A stretch of DNA of 64,000 nt, from assembly GCF_019665785.1 (NCBI RefSeq), contig NZ_CP081149.1:1674001-1738000 (forward strand). The letters are read 5' to 3'. The stretch is from Deefgea piscis (GTDB lineage: Bacteria > Pseudomonadota > Gammaproteobacteria > Burkholderiales > Chitinibacteraceae). Below, piece after piece: positions 37,731 to 46,179 of this stretch (positions within the stretch are counted from its first letter, which is position 1; the number at the start of each line of letters is the position of its first letter). Below the pieces are notes generated by a model. That model was not told the origin of the DNA, searched no databases, and saw nothing but the letters and a program-made list of their open reading frames with translations. A program made the position numbers and the translations under genes.

Positions 37731-38091
37731 TTTAAGCTTTTTATTGCCCGCCACCAAAGCACCGGTGGTGAGTGATGAAGTTTTTCAGGATGAGTATGAT
37801 CGCTACGTGGCCGAACAGCGGTTAACTAATCCGTACGGTGTCTTGATGTCGCCAGAAGACTTTCGCCGCTTTAGTCTGGGCTCTAACTGGTTGACGGGAT
37901 TGAAAGATACCGCGCAAAAAGTGGTGCAAACCTGCCGCTTAATGGTGGGGATTCATGATTATGAATATTATTATGATCATATGCGCCGCCAGCACCCGGG
38001 TGCTGAGCCATTAAGTCGAGAAGCATTTTATCGCTATTGTCTTGATGCGCGTTTTCCGGGCGCAGGCAATGTCAACAAGTGCCCTTGTTGA
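37723..38091 (+). CDS. YbdD/YjiX-family (DUF466) protein with N-terminal extension
   Basis: 122 aa from a GTG start that overlaps the btsT stop by eight bases. The C-terminal half (KVVQTCRLMVGIHDYEYYYDHM to the end, with GNVNKCPC) is the complete YbdD domain, normally a free protein of about 65 residues next to cstA or btsT. The first 55 or so residues are extra. E. coli YbdD/YjiX is reported to be needed for full transporter activity. A later start would remove the extension, but none has a better ribosome site. Confidence 0.8.
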   Translation: MLDLSFLLPATKAPVVSDEVFQDEYDRYVAEQRLTNPYGVLMSPEDFRRFSLGSNWLTGLKDTAQKVVQTCRLMVGIHDYEYYYDHMRRQHPGAEPLSREAFYRYCLDARFPGAGNVNKCPC

Positions 38092-38119
38092 TTGATGTAA
38101 TTTAGAAGTAAATTAATAG

Positions 38120-38172
38120 ACAGCATTTTAAGTTGGAGTCGCGAGGCTTTGACTTGAAGTGCTGTTTTTTTT
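38120..38172 (+). terminator. Rho-independent terminator of the btsT-ybdD unit
   Basis: ACAGCATTTTAAGT (38120-38133) pairs with ACTTGAAGTGCTGT (38152-38165) with two G-U pairs, then eight T. Strong and well placed. Confidence 0.88.
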
Positions 38173-38286
38173 GTGCGTCGTTTTTACGACGTCTGGCATC
38201 GGCGGGGCGAAGGGCGAGCAATATCGACTATGTTAAAGCGTGACCTAGCTGGCTTGGGTTTCAAAGTGTGATTCAGGAGGCGGGCA

Positions 38287-38679
38287 ATGGTCTCGGCATT
38301 GGATGTGATGTGGGTGGGTTTGGGTGGGGGCTTGGGTTCTTTGGCGCGTTGGCGCGTCGGGCTTTGGATTGGCGAGCGTTATCACGGTGTTTTTCCGTGG
38401 GGGACTTTATTAATTAATGTCAGCGGCGCGTTTGTGATTGCCTATCTGTCGATTTTGTTCTCGATTGATTGGCGCGAGCGCTTTGGTACGCCACTTAATG
38501 CCGGCGTGCTGACCGGCGCTTTGGGTGGGTTTACTACGTTTAGCACTATGCAGTTGGATGCCGCAAAATTGACTGATTCAGGCAAAGGGAAGATGGCGGC
38601 TGTTTATTTATTGTTATCGGTATTTGCTGGGCTATTGGCTGCCATATTGGGCGCTTGGCTGGCGCTATTGTCCCGCTAG
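38287..38679 (+). CDS. crcB: Fluoride channel CrcB/Fluc, first copy
   Basis: 130 aa, four membrane helices. It has GLGGGLGSLARWRVG near the start, the GTLLINVSGAFVIAY asparagine helix and GALGGFTTFSTMQLDA with the TTFST pore motif. CrcB forms dual-topology dimers that leak fluoride out of the cell. AGGAGG lies just before the ATG. No fluoride riboswitch was recognised upstream. Ten bases before the second copy. Confidence 0.9.
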   Translation: MVSALDVMWVGLGGGLGSLARWRVGLWIGERYHGVFPWGTLLINVSGAFVIAYLSILFSIDWRERFGTPLNAGVLTGALGGFTTFSTMQLDAAKLTDSGKGKMAAVYLLLSVFAGLLAAILGAWLALLSR

Positions 38680-38688
38680 GAGTGCACT

Positions 38689-39081
38689 GTGGCCAATTGG
38701 ATCATTCTTATTTTTGTCGGCGGCGCTTTTGGCGCGATGTGCCGAGAATTTATTATGCTGCTGATTCCTCCGGTAGCTGGCGGTTTTCCTTTGGATATTT
38801 TTATTGCCAATATGTTGGCTAGTTTTTTACTGGGTCTTTCTACCAGTTTTCATCGCCGCGTGATGATTCACCATCACGTACATACCATGGTCGGCACCGG
38901 CATTATGGGCGGGATGTCGACGTTTTCTAGTTATATCTATGGCTCATTAACCATGCTCAAAACGCCCGGGGAATGGTTAATGGCCTGCGCGTATTTGTTG
39001 TTGAGCGTGGTGTTGGGGTTTGCCATGGTGATGCTGGGTTTGTATTTGGCGCAAAAGACGCAAGCAAAGCGCGCAGCGTAA
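38689..39081 (+). CDS. crcB: Fluoride channel CrcB/Fluc, second copy (GTG start)
   Basis: 130 aa, starting GTG with AGGAG seven bases upstream. It has VGGAFGAMCREFIM, IANMLASFLLGLS and GIMGGMSTFSSYIYG, so the pore Asn and STFSS are kept although the sequence differs widely from the first copy. Adjacent unequal pairs of this kind usually form an antiparallel heterodimer with each subunit fixed in one orientation. Positive charge is concentrated at the C-terminus (KTQAKRAA). Confidence 0.88.
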   Translation: MANWIILIFVGGAFGAMCREFIMLLIPPVAGGFPLDIFIANMLASFLLGLSTSFHRRVMIHHHVHTMVGTGIMGGMSTFSSYIYGSLTMLKTPGEWLMACAYLLLSVVLGFAMVMLGLYLAQKTQAKRAA

Positions 39082-39464
39082 AACGATTCAAATTATTGAT
39101 CGCTCTTAGTTATTGAACGGGCGTTAGTGATGTGCTTATTGGCTTATTGGCTTGTTTGATTCGGGTTTGATGTGGTTTTGTTGCTTAAAAGCTGCAGGGT
39201 AGTGGCGTTGGATGAGTGTGACTGAGTCGGCGCGCAAGGCTATATTTGTTTTGATGGTGCGTTTAATTGTTGTGTGAAGCATCGGAAATACAGGCTGGAT
39301 TATCTTTTGGGTGGTGAGCGGCTAGAAAATGAGACTTAGCGAGAGTTGTTGTCACATATTTTGTTTGGCTGTCTCTTTTTGGTGCGTAGATAAAAAAATA
39401 TAAGTTGGATTTGCGGCGGGAGCTGTGAACGTGCTTGGCGTGCTGTTTGTGATGCTTGTTTTTG
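39082..39464. other. 383-base gap left of the element, no gene seen
   Basis: No convincing coding region, terminator or RNA was recognised between crcB and the left attachment repeat. It was presumably the original downstream flank of the tRNA-Arg gene before insertion. Confidence 0.5.
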
Positions 39465-39532
39465 GCTAAGTCGTTGATTTGATTGGTGCGCCCGACAGGA
39501 ATCGAACCTGTGACACTCAGTTTCGGAAACTG
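39465..39532. repeat. Left attachment repeat with truncated tRNA-Arg 3' end
   Basis: Matches 57744-57811 at 67 of 68 positions (mismatch A at 39515 against C at 57794). It contains the 3' 49 bases of the tRNA (39484-39532, minus sense) but the 5' half is missing, so it is not a working tRNA. Confidence 0.93.
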
Positions 39533-39658
39533 GTAATTTAGCTGTTCATAGTAATTCATGGCGATTCAGCCAAAAAATTAAAATCTATATAAATCAATAT
39601 ATTGTGCCGTTTGTTGCGTCATACTGCCCCATTTTTCGCCATTCAAGCGCATACTCTT

Positions 39659-39702
39659 TGTATGGGTGTGTGTATGGGTGTGGGATCTTTTGTATGGGTG
39701 TG
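39659..39702. repeat. Three TGTATGGGTGTG repeats, candidate integrase arm sites
   Basis: Exact 12-mers at 39659-39670, 39671-39682 and 39691-39702. Two more copies in the same orientation lie inside the right end (57674-57697). They sit between the left repeat and int, where arm-type sites of lambda-like integrases are expected. Confidence 0.75.
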
Positions 39703-39712
39703 GTGCTGCAAA

Positions 39713-41290
39713 ATGGCTAAAACTGAAAACTTAATCGGCACGACAACATTAACCAAATTAAAGCCAGCCAATAAAGGCGATTTGTTAAAAGATGGTGGTG
39801 GATTGCGTGGGCAAGTGTATGTCGACTCGTCGGACAAGATTACCGTCGTCTTTACTTACTCCTACCGAAGCCCTGAAACTGGCCGACAGCGTGAAAAGGG
39901 GTGTGGTGTATATCCTGCGGTTTCTCTAAGTGCCATTCGTGATGAGCGTGATCGACTGCGGGGCATTGTTCGCGGTGACATTACTAAAGGTGTTGCGAAA
40001 GCCGACCCGTTGGAGCAAGAACGTCGAGAGCGCGAAGCAATTCAAGCCGAACAACAAGAGGCTGAGCGTATTAAGCGGCAAGCCGAGGCGGACGCTTTGG
40101 CCGTGCAGCACCAGCAAGAGGCCGAGCGCAAAGCGGCTGAGCAGGTAGCCGCCGAGCCAACCATGCAAGACCTGTTTGAACAATGGGATGCCAATTACGG
40201 CGCAACGCTGGCGACGGACTGGCGCGAGACGCGGCGTTCTAATTGGCGCTGTCACGTTGCCCCGTTGGTGGGCAAGCAAAAGATTAAATCCGCCAGCAAA
40301 TCTGTCCTAATGGCGCACTACGATTCGCTGATGAAAGCGGGTAAAGCCAAAACCGCCAAGGATGCTTTGGCGCTGGTGCGGCAGGTGATGAAGTGGGGCA
40401 TACAGCGTGGATTAGTGCCGGAAAATCATCCACTGGCGACAATGGAACTACCCGAAGCAGTCCGCACGGTGAAAACCACCCAAATGGCTGAAAACTTTAG
40501 CGCCGCCGAATATGTGGCCAAGCATGGTTTGGATGCGATTGGTGAGGATGCCGAGGACGGAAAAGCAGGCCGCGCTTTGCCATTTTCTGAGCTGGTCGAC
40601 CTACTGAGCAATAAGCTCACCGTTGGCACGCAATCTGAAACGGGAAAGTGTGTGATCCGCTTTATGTTGGCGACGGGTGTTCGAGCGAGTCAGGCGCTAA
40701 AGTTGCGGTGGGATTGGGTGCTGTTAGAACATCGTGTGATTATTTTTCCCGCTGGCAGTATGAAAGCTAAGAAAATGCATCACGTCCATCTGAGTGATTA
40801 TGCTTTGGGCGTACTTAAGCAAATGAACGCAATACGGATCAATGATTTTGTATTTCCCGCGCCGAAGAAAGCCAACGCCGCTGTGCTGCGTAGCAATGTA
40901 GGTAACGACATTGCCAGTCGACAGTTCTACAGTGCCGACGACGAAACCGAAGTCGCCTATCAAGCCCGATTAGCCGAGCGCATGACTTGCCGCCGCACCC
41001 GTGCCGACTTTGAGCTTTACAATTTATCGGGCGGTAAATGGACGCTATACGACTTACGCCGTACAACTGCGACACGGTTATGTGAATTGACAGGTTCGGA
41101 CTGGGAAACGATTGAAAAAGTTCTCGCGCATGCAGAGCCGCACGGGGTAACTGGCCGTTATGTGCGCTTATCGAAGTGGGAAGATCGCTGCAACGCATTA
41201 AATTTATTGGGTGCGGCGCTGGCAGAATGCGCAGCTGGCGTGTTGCCGAATCGGGTAGATGACAACGTTGTGCAGTTGAGAAGAGCTTGA
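39713..41290 (+). CDS. int: Tyrosine site-specific recombinase (integrase)
   Basis: 525 aa. The N-terminal arm-binding domain of the DUF4102 type (LKDGGGLRGQVYVDSSDKI) is followed by a long Glu/Gln/Ala-rich linker helix, a SAM-like core-binding domain and a catalytic domain. The first catalytic Arg is in TGVRASQALKLRW, the RxxT box is LYDLRRTTATRL (Thr or Arg in place of the more usual H), then HAEPHGVTGRYVRLS with the Tyr nucleophile. The open frame extends back to a TTG at 39602, but that runs through the arm repeats, so ATG 39713 (MAKTENLIG) is chosen. Confidence 0.9.
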   Translation: MAKTENLIGTTTLTKLKPANKGDLLKDGGGLRGQVYVDSSDKITVVFTYSYRSPETGRQREKGCGVYPAVSLSAIRDERDRLRGIVRGDITKGVAKADPLEQERREREAIQAEQQEAERIKRQAEADALAVQHQQEAERKAAEQVAAEPTMQDLFEQWDANYGATLATDWRETRRSNWRCHVAPLVGKQKIKSASKSVLMAHYDSLMKAGKAKTAKDALALVRQVMKWGIQRGLVPENHPLATMELPEAVRTVKTTQMAENFSAAEYVAKHGLDAIGEDAEDGKAGRALPFSELVDLLSNKLTVGTQSETGKCVIRFMLATGVRASQALKLRWDWVLLEHRVIIFPAGSMKAKKMHHVHLSDYALGVLKQMNAIRINDFVFPAPKKANAAVLRSNVGNDIASRQFYSADDETEVAYQARLAERMTCRRTRADFELYNLSGGKWTLYDLRRTTATRLCELTGSDWETIEKVLAHAEPHGVTGRYVRLSKWEDRCNALNLLGAALAECAAGVLPNRVDDNVVQLRRA

Positions 41291-41664
41291 TTTACGGTTT
41301 CAATTAGGTTTTTTTTCAGGTAATGGTGGGTACTTGATTCGCTAATTTACCGTTGTAGCTTGCAGTCGATTGCAATAGGCCACCACTCAAAACGCCCTTT
41401 GCCTTTGGATTTGTTTTCCTCGGGTATGATTTCGTAGCAATTTATTTATAAGGACTCAGCTTATATACCTAGCTATTTTGTACAGGCATTAGATTTTGTA
41501 TCGGTGTATTTCTTTGTGAGGATATTTGACGAAAACAAAATAAAATTTGAACATTCGTTCTTTTTTTTCGTGTGCCGTAGTTCTTTTAAGCACTATCGAT
41601 ACTTTATGCGGATATAATATGCTTCATGACTCAAACCCAACAGTGGGTGAGAGTAAAAAAAGAA

Positions 41665-41711
41665 AGCCCTTGTAAGTCAGAAGAGCCTGAGAAACTCGAC
41701 TTACAAGGGCT
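41665..41711 (-). terminator. 14-bp inverted repeat, possible minus-strand terminator
   Basis: AGCCCTTGTAAGTC (41665-41678) and GACTTACAAGGGCT (41698-41711) are perfect inverted copies around a 19-base loop. Read on the minus strand, the stem is followed by TTCTTTTTTTAC. It could also be a regulatory RNA stem. Confidence 0.5.
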
Positions 41712-41774
41712 GTGATCCCCATCCTTTAGATGGGAAACCCGCAATCAACGCTAATTGATTTAGGGCTACATCGG

Positions 41775-41794
41775 CGGACTTCGCTAAAAGTCCG
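41775..41794 (+). other. Stem-loop in the int-alpA gap
   Basis: CGGACTT (41775-41781) pairs with AAGTCCG (41788-41794) with a 6-base loop, followed by a T-rich stretch. Possible weak plus-strand terminator or RNA element. Confidence 0.4.
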
Positions 41795-41820
41795 GCCTTT
41801 GTTCTATTTTGTACGGGCGT

Positions 41821-41845
41821 AAAAAAAGCCAAGACTATTGGCTTT
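41821..41845 (-). terminator. Minus-strand rho-independent terminator
   Basis: AAAGCCAA (41825-41832) pairs with TTGGCTTT (41838-41845). On the minus strand the stem is followed by an uninterrupted T tract (complement of 41821-41827). It implies leftward transcription from the alpA promoter region, for which no protein gene exists. Confidence 0.6.
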
Positions 41846-42090
41846 GCTGTCGCTTTCTGGGGACTGCGCCCGATACAAGGTAATTTGGTGCTAAAAGTTT
41901 TCTACAAAAACTATAAAATATAGTGTGATGCATAAGCGCGTAAAAATCAAGGCAATTGTATTTTTAAAAATACTCTTTTGTTGCTTTGAAGTGACTTTGT
42001 GGCGAAAGCCAGCTCGTCATATATGCGCCTATGTAACACCAAAAGCCCAAAGCTAATCAGGCGCTGATTGTCATTAGGAGTTATACCCTT

Positions 42091-42345
42091 ATGGCTATGA
42101 AAGCCCATGCTGTAAATCCAAGCCTGCAATCTGCATGCTCATCCCCCTTGTCAGTCGCAGGCATGCGTCCGCGTGTATTACGCCCACGCAATGCTGCTCT
42201 CTATCTGCAAGTTAGCAAATCCACTCTTGATCGTTTAGTCGCCGCTGGAAAATTGAAACCACCTTTTAAAAACGGCACTGCTATGGCGTTGTTTGATGTG
42301 GCCGACTTGGATCGTTATTTGGACGAAGTGATGGGGGCAGCATGA
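42091..42345 (+). CDS. AlpA-family DNA-binding regulator
   Basis: 84 aa. A small helix-turn-helix protein: VLRPRNAALYLQVSKSTLDRLVAAGKLKPP matches the AlpA/HTH_17 fold. In P4-like and CP4-57 elements AlpA controls integrase expression and excision. It overlaps the KilA-N gene by four bases. A second ATG at 42097 is equally possible. Confidence 0.85.
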   Translation: MAMKAHAVNPSLQSACSSPLSVAGMRPRVLRPRNAALYLQVSKSTLDRLVAAGKLKPPFKNGTAMALFDVADLDRYLDEVMGAA

Positions 42346-43010
42346 AAAATAAAATCATTACAGCAGATTTTAATAACGCGCTATTTCAATTCACAAAAGA
42401 TGGCTGGTTTAATGCAACAGACGCTGCTGAACGTTTCGGGAAACGTCCGAATGATTGGCTATCGCTGGATGAAACAACAAACTACATCGAGGCATTAAAT
42501 AGCTTCTCAAATACCAGCCAAAATGGTAATTGGATAAAAACAAGGCGCGGAAACAATGGCGGTACATGGCTACACCCGAAACTAGCGATTCGTTTTGCAC
42601 AGTGGCTAGATGTGCGGTTTGCCGTGTGGTGCGATAGTCAAATAGATGCGCTTATCCATGGTAAGTTTGCACCTGATGATTTAGCCGAAAGCCGACAATA
42701 TGCCGCAAGTGCTTATCGTTTAATGTGTCGCGTGCTGCAGATGATGCGTGCCAAGGAAGGCAAGCTCACCGAGCCGCACCACTACTGCAACGAATCAAAG
42801 ATAATCGGTTTCGCCATGACAGGTTGCTCTACCACCATTAATCGGGATGCGATTAGCTGCAAGTCTGAGCTGTCATTATTGGCGGAGGTACAGTTTTGCA
42901 ATGCCGACTTGATTGTGCAGGGATGGAGCTACAGCGAACGCAAAAGCGAGTTGTTGAATCTTGTGGCTGTGCACCGCAGCGCCAATGCATTAGCGAGTAT
43001 TGCCGCATGA
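42342..43010 (+). CDS. KilA-N domain protein
   Basis: 222 aa. The N-terminal 110 residues are a KilA-N DNA-binding domain: GWFNATDAAERFGKRPNDWL and GGTWLHPKLAIRFAQWLDVRFAVWCD. The C-terminal half is unassigned. KilA-N proteins are common in phages and phage-like elements; here it likely acts as a regulator. The start overlaps alpA by four bases (ATGA). Confidence 0.87.
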   Translation: MKNKIITADFNNALFQFTKDGWFNATDAAERFGKRPNDWLSLDETTNYIEALNSFSNTSQNGNWIKTRRGNNGGTWLHPKLAIRFAQWLDVRFAVWCDSQIDALIHGKFAPDDLAESRQYAASAYRLMCRVLQMMRAKEGKLTEPHHYCNESKIIGFAMTGCSTTINRDAISCKSELSLLAEVQFCNADLIVQGWSYSERKSELLNLVAVHRSANALASIAA

Positions 43011-43056
43011 TGCCAACCATTTCCATGAAACAGCGCCACTAATAGGAATTCCCAAA

Positions 43057-43218
43057 ATGAAAAACGACCATTTAAACAATGGGCGCGGGGATTCCTGCGT
43101 ATTAGATTCAGCTTTTAGCGGTTTATCGGCAGCGGATTATCGACTGATTGACGCGTTAGAAGTGGAGCACATCAACGATTTACAGCCCGAAGAGGTGTAT
43201 GTATGCGTGAATCATTGA
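43057..43218 (+). CDS. Small hypothetical protein of the element
   Basis: 53 aa, acidic, beginning MKNDHLNNGRGDSCVL and ending DLQPEEVYVCVNH. AGGAA lies eight bases before ATG 43057. It overlaps the primase gene by 16 bases, so it is probably translated in the operon. I do not recognise it. Confidence 0.55.
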   Translation: MKNDHLNNGRGDSCVLDSAFSGLSAADYRLIDALEVEHINDLQPEEVYVCVNH

Positions 43219-44294
43219 GCGATAAAGTAAAAAAAGCCGCACGGGGTAACTGGCCGTTAGTACTACTAACTTTGGGGGTTCCTGCTGCTGCGCTTGATGG
43301 CCGTAATTGCCCTTGTCCTGGATGTGGTGGTAAAGACCGTTTTCAATTCACGGTACGCGGCGCTGGTGCTGAGTATGGGCGCTTTGCGTGTCGCCATATG
43401 GATTCACAAGGCGGTGATGGTTTTGCTTTGGTGCGGCATATATTCGACCTAAATTTTCCCGAAGCAGTGCGAGCAGTAGCTAATGTGCTCGGTATCGACG
43501 TGCGACATGATGACGTAGTTGTCGAGCGAGTTGCCAAGACAGTTAACGGTTTGGTTGCCAAGCCAGAGGTAGCGGACAACACCAAGAAAGTGCAAAGGGT
43601 GTTTGATTTGTGCGCCACGCTCAGACCGAACAACATCACAGGCCTCTATTTGCAAAAACGTGGTATTGCGGCGAGTTATTGGCCTGAGCCACATACAAGC
43701 CCTTTACGCCATTGTGAGGCGCTGGACTATTGGCACACTGTCGATAACAAACCTGTGAAACTGGGCGCGTTTCCTGCACTGGTGGCGCGGATTGATAAGC
43801 CTGATGGGGCGGCGCTGGCTGGCATTCACCGCATTTATCTGAGCGACAAAGCCGAAAAGCGCGTCATTCGCGTGGCGACGGGTTCACCTGATCGCCCACA
43901 CATCAAAATTTTGGATAACAAGAAACTCCAAGCGGCACATGAAGGGGCAATCAAAGGCGCGGCTTGTCGTTTGTACCCAGTCGGCAACGATGGGCGCTTG
44001 GCGCTGACTGAGGGCATAGAAACCGCTTTAGCTGTGCGTTGCCTCACTGGGCTGGCGGTGTGGGCGTGCATCTCTGCTGGTGGGCTGAAATCGGTCGTGC
44101 TGCCTGATGAAGTACGCGAAGTACTGATCTATGCCGACAACGACCCCCCCGACGAGAGAGGCCGCAACATTGGCAAGGAAGCGGCTTACCTACTCGCAGC
44201 ACGAATGATCGAAGAAGGCCGCAAGGTGAAAGTGTTATTAGCACCGCAAGTGGGTACGGACTGGCTGGACTATCTGAACGATGAAATGAATTGA
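43203..44294 (+). CDS. P4-like zinc-binding/TOPRIM primase
   Basis: 363 aa. An N-terminal zinc-binding domain has Cys36, Cys38 and Cys41 in CPCPGCGGKDRF, and RFACRHMDSQGGDGFALV. A TOPRIM domain follows: LALTEGIETALAVR and VLIYADNDPPDERG. It corresponds to the primase half of the P4 alpha protein; the helicase is the next gene. The overlap with the DUF927 gene frame supports one replication operon. Confidence 0.88.
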   Translation: MRESLSDKVKKAARGNWPLVLLTLGVPAAALDGRNCPCPGCGGKDRFQFTVRGAGAEYGRFACRHMDSQGGDGFALVRHIFDLNFPEAVRAVANVLGIDVRHDDVVVERVAKTVNGLVAKPEVADNTKKVQRVFDLCATLRPNNITGLYLQKRGIAASYWPEPHTSPLRHCEALDYWHTVDNKPVKLGAFPALVARIDKPDGAALAGIHRIYLSDKAEKRVIRVATGSPDRPHIKILDNKKLQAAHEGAIKGAACRLYPVGNDGRLALTEGIETALAVRCLTGLAVWACISAGGLKSVVLPDEVREVLIYADNDPPDERGRNIGKEAAYLLAARMIEEGRKVKVLLAPQVGTDWLDYLNDEMN

Positions 44295-44305
44295 GGCAAA
44301 ACATA

Positions 44306-46138
44306 ATGAAAAACGAAAAAACCACACTACAAGATGCGGCAAGTTATGCAGCCGGCACCATCAAGCCACGTGCTTTTGATTTAGCCAAACCAGACCATAT
44401 CGCGCCGTTTGTGCCCATGGATAAAGTCGAGCTATTAGGCGAAATCGTGCCGTATTACGACTTTATCAACGGTGACATGATGTATATCGGCGCGGCTAAA
44501 AACAAAGAAGGCGTATTGACCCACACGCCGCCGCTGCGCTTATGTCGTGACCTGGAGGTAGTCGGGCAACGCGTAGACATTTACGGCGACCATTACCGCT
44601 TGATTCGCTGGCAAGATCCGATAACAGGTAACGAGCAAACCACCGCGATACCGAGCGCCATTATTGGCGAGCGTGAGGGTTTTGCATTGCTCAACAGCAA
44701 GGGCTTAGCGGTATCAAGTAGTAGAGCCAACAAAGAGCGATTAGCCGACTACCTGCAAACGCAAGGCAGTACCGAGCGATACACCATCGTGCAGCAAAGC
44801 GGCTGGCAGTGTGGCGCGTTTGTGCTGCCAACAGGCGAAGTAATTGGAGAGCCTGACACCCGACTGTTTTACCCTGCTGCTGCAACGTATCGGCCTGCAT
44901 TTACACCCAAAGGCACGGCGCAAACATGGCGCGATACAGTGGGCGCACTGGCGAAAGATAATCCGCTGGCAATGACGGCCGTAGCGTGTGCATTGGCTGG
45001 TGCTGTATTGGAGCTGATCGGTATGCGTGACGGTATCGGTCTGCATTTTCACGGAGGAACAACAAGCGGCAAATCAACGTGTGCTGATGTTTCAGCAAGC
45101 GTATGGGGCAAGCCAACCGAGATAATGCAGTCTTGGGATGGTACGAGTATCGGCCTGACTAATTCGGCTGAATTTGCTAATAGCATGATGCTGTACTTGG
45201 ATGAAATCGGCGCGGGTGATGCTAAGAAAATGGGCTGCATCATTTACACCATGCTCAACGGTGTATCACGCACCCAAGGCCGCAAAGATGGCGGCAACCG
45301 TGCCAAACGCCGGTGGCTGATGACACTGATTAGTACGGGTGAAGTGCCAATGAGTCAGTTTTTAACCGAAGGCGGCAACGTGGTACGTGGCGGGCAAGAG
45401 ATACGCATGCTGGATATTCCCGCCGATACGGGGCGCTATAAAGCGTTTGATTCCATTCATAACAGCGAGGGGGGCGGTGAATTTGCACTAGAACTGACCG
45501 AGGCCGCACGAAGCCATTACGGAACGATTGGGCGTGAGTTTGTAGCGTGCCTGATCGCCAACAAAGACAGCATCAAGGCACGGATTATTGCCGCAGAGAA
45601 TCGAATGCTGGGCGAACTTCCCGACCATGCTGCGCCACCAGTTCGACGTGCCACCCGCAAGTTTGCATTGCTGGCTGCAACGCTAGAAATGGCGGCTGAA
45701 TTAACAGGCTGGACAGAAGCGGAATCATTCGAGGCGGTGTGTTTGACTTGGCAACGCTGGCTGTCTGTGTTTGGGCTGGCCTCACGCGATGATGAACGAC
45801 TGATCGAACTCGCGAATGGTGTACTGGCTGCAAATCAATACGGGCGCTTTGTACTGCTACCGATTGCCGACAAAGAGCCAATCATGCAAAACATGATGGG
45901 CTACCGTCGAATTGGCGCGGATGGGGAAACGACCTTCTATGTTTTCCCGCACGCTTTCACTGGTGAAGTAATCAAAGGCAACGAAATCAAAAAAGCCTGC
46001 AAGGTGCTACATGAAGCTGGCATGTTAGATCGACCCAAAGGCCGCGATGCTTGGACAGTGACAATCGGGCGAGGCTATGGGCAAGGCTACAAAATGAAGC
46101 TGCGACCTTGTAAGAGTCAAGACGAAACTGAGCTTTAA
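44306..46138 (+). CDS. DUF927-family replicative helicase/ATPase
   Basis: 610 aa. The Walker A motif is HGGTTSGKST (residues 249-258) and MLYLDEIGAGDA supplies Walker B. A trailing winged-helix-like region ends in PKGRDAWTVTIGRGYGQGYK. DUF927 proteins accompany TOPRIM primases in satellites and integrative elements and probably unwind the element origin. ATG 44306 with GAGG upstream is chosen over the TTG at 44291. The candidate origin lies just downstream. Confidence 0.87.
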   Translation: MKNEKTTLQDAASYAAGTIKPRAFDLAKPDHIAPFVPMDKVELLGEIVPYYDFINGDMMYIGAAKNKEGVLTHTPPLRLCRDLEVVGQRVDIYGDHYRLIRWQDPITGNEQTTAIPSAIIGEREGFALLNSKGLAVSSSRANKERLADYLQTQGSTERYTIVQQSGWQCGAFVLPTGEVIGEPDTRLFYPAAATYRPAFTPKGTAQTWRDTVGALAKDNPLAMTAVACALAGAVLELIGMRDGIGLHFHGGTTSGKSTCADVSASVWGKPTEIMQSWDGTSIGLTNSAEFANSMMLYLDEIGAGDAKKMGCIIYTMLNGVSRTQGRKDGGNRAKRRWLMTLISTGEVPMSQFLTEGGNVVRGGQEIRMLDIPADTGRYKAFDSIHNSEGGGEFALELTEAARSHYGTIGREFVACLIANKDSIKARIIAAENRMLGELPDHAAPPVRRATRKFALLAATLEMAAELTGWTEAESFEAVCLTWQRWLSVFGLASRDDERLIELANGVLAANQYGRFVLLPIADKEPIMQNMMGYRRIGADGETTFYVFPHAFTGEVIKGNEIKKACKVLHEAGMLDRPKGRDAWTVTIGRGYGQGYKMKLRPCKSQDETEL

Positions 46139-46179
46139 GGATTTTGTCTTTAAGCACTTCTCGTATCCGCGTAAAAACC

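Larger units (their letters stand above)
41291..42090. other. 800-base non-coding, highly structured interval between int and alpA
   Basis: No protein-coding gene is convincing. Several stem-loops cluster at 41665-41845 (see separate entries). An AGGAG element lies about ten bases before the alpA ATG. P4-type satellites use a structured RNA region for immunity control; the resemblance is positional only. Confidence 0.5.

Noticed and set aside
38092..38286. Fluoride riboswitch before crcB
   Set aside because: The conserved fluoride aptamer pattern could not be found; the structure here is the btsT-ybdD terminator and one plain hairpin.
39484..39532. A second tRNA-Arg gene at the left end of the element
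   Set aside because: Only the 3' 49 bases match; the acceptor 5' strand, D arm and part of the anticodon stem are missing.
39263..39559. 98-residue minus-strand frame near the left repeat
   Set aside because: It contains the typical tRNA read-through sequence (SVTGSIPVGRTN) and has no protein-like composition elsewhere.
39602..39712. Integrase starting at TTG 39602
   Set aside because: The added residues are a translation of the arm-type repeats (MGVCMGVG) and the conserved family N-terminus begins at 39713.
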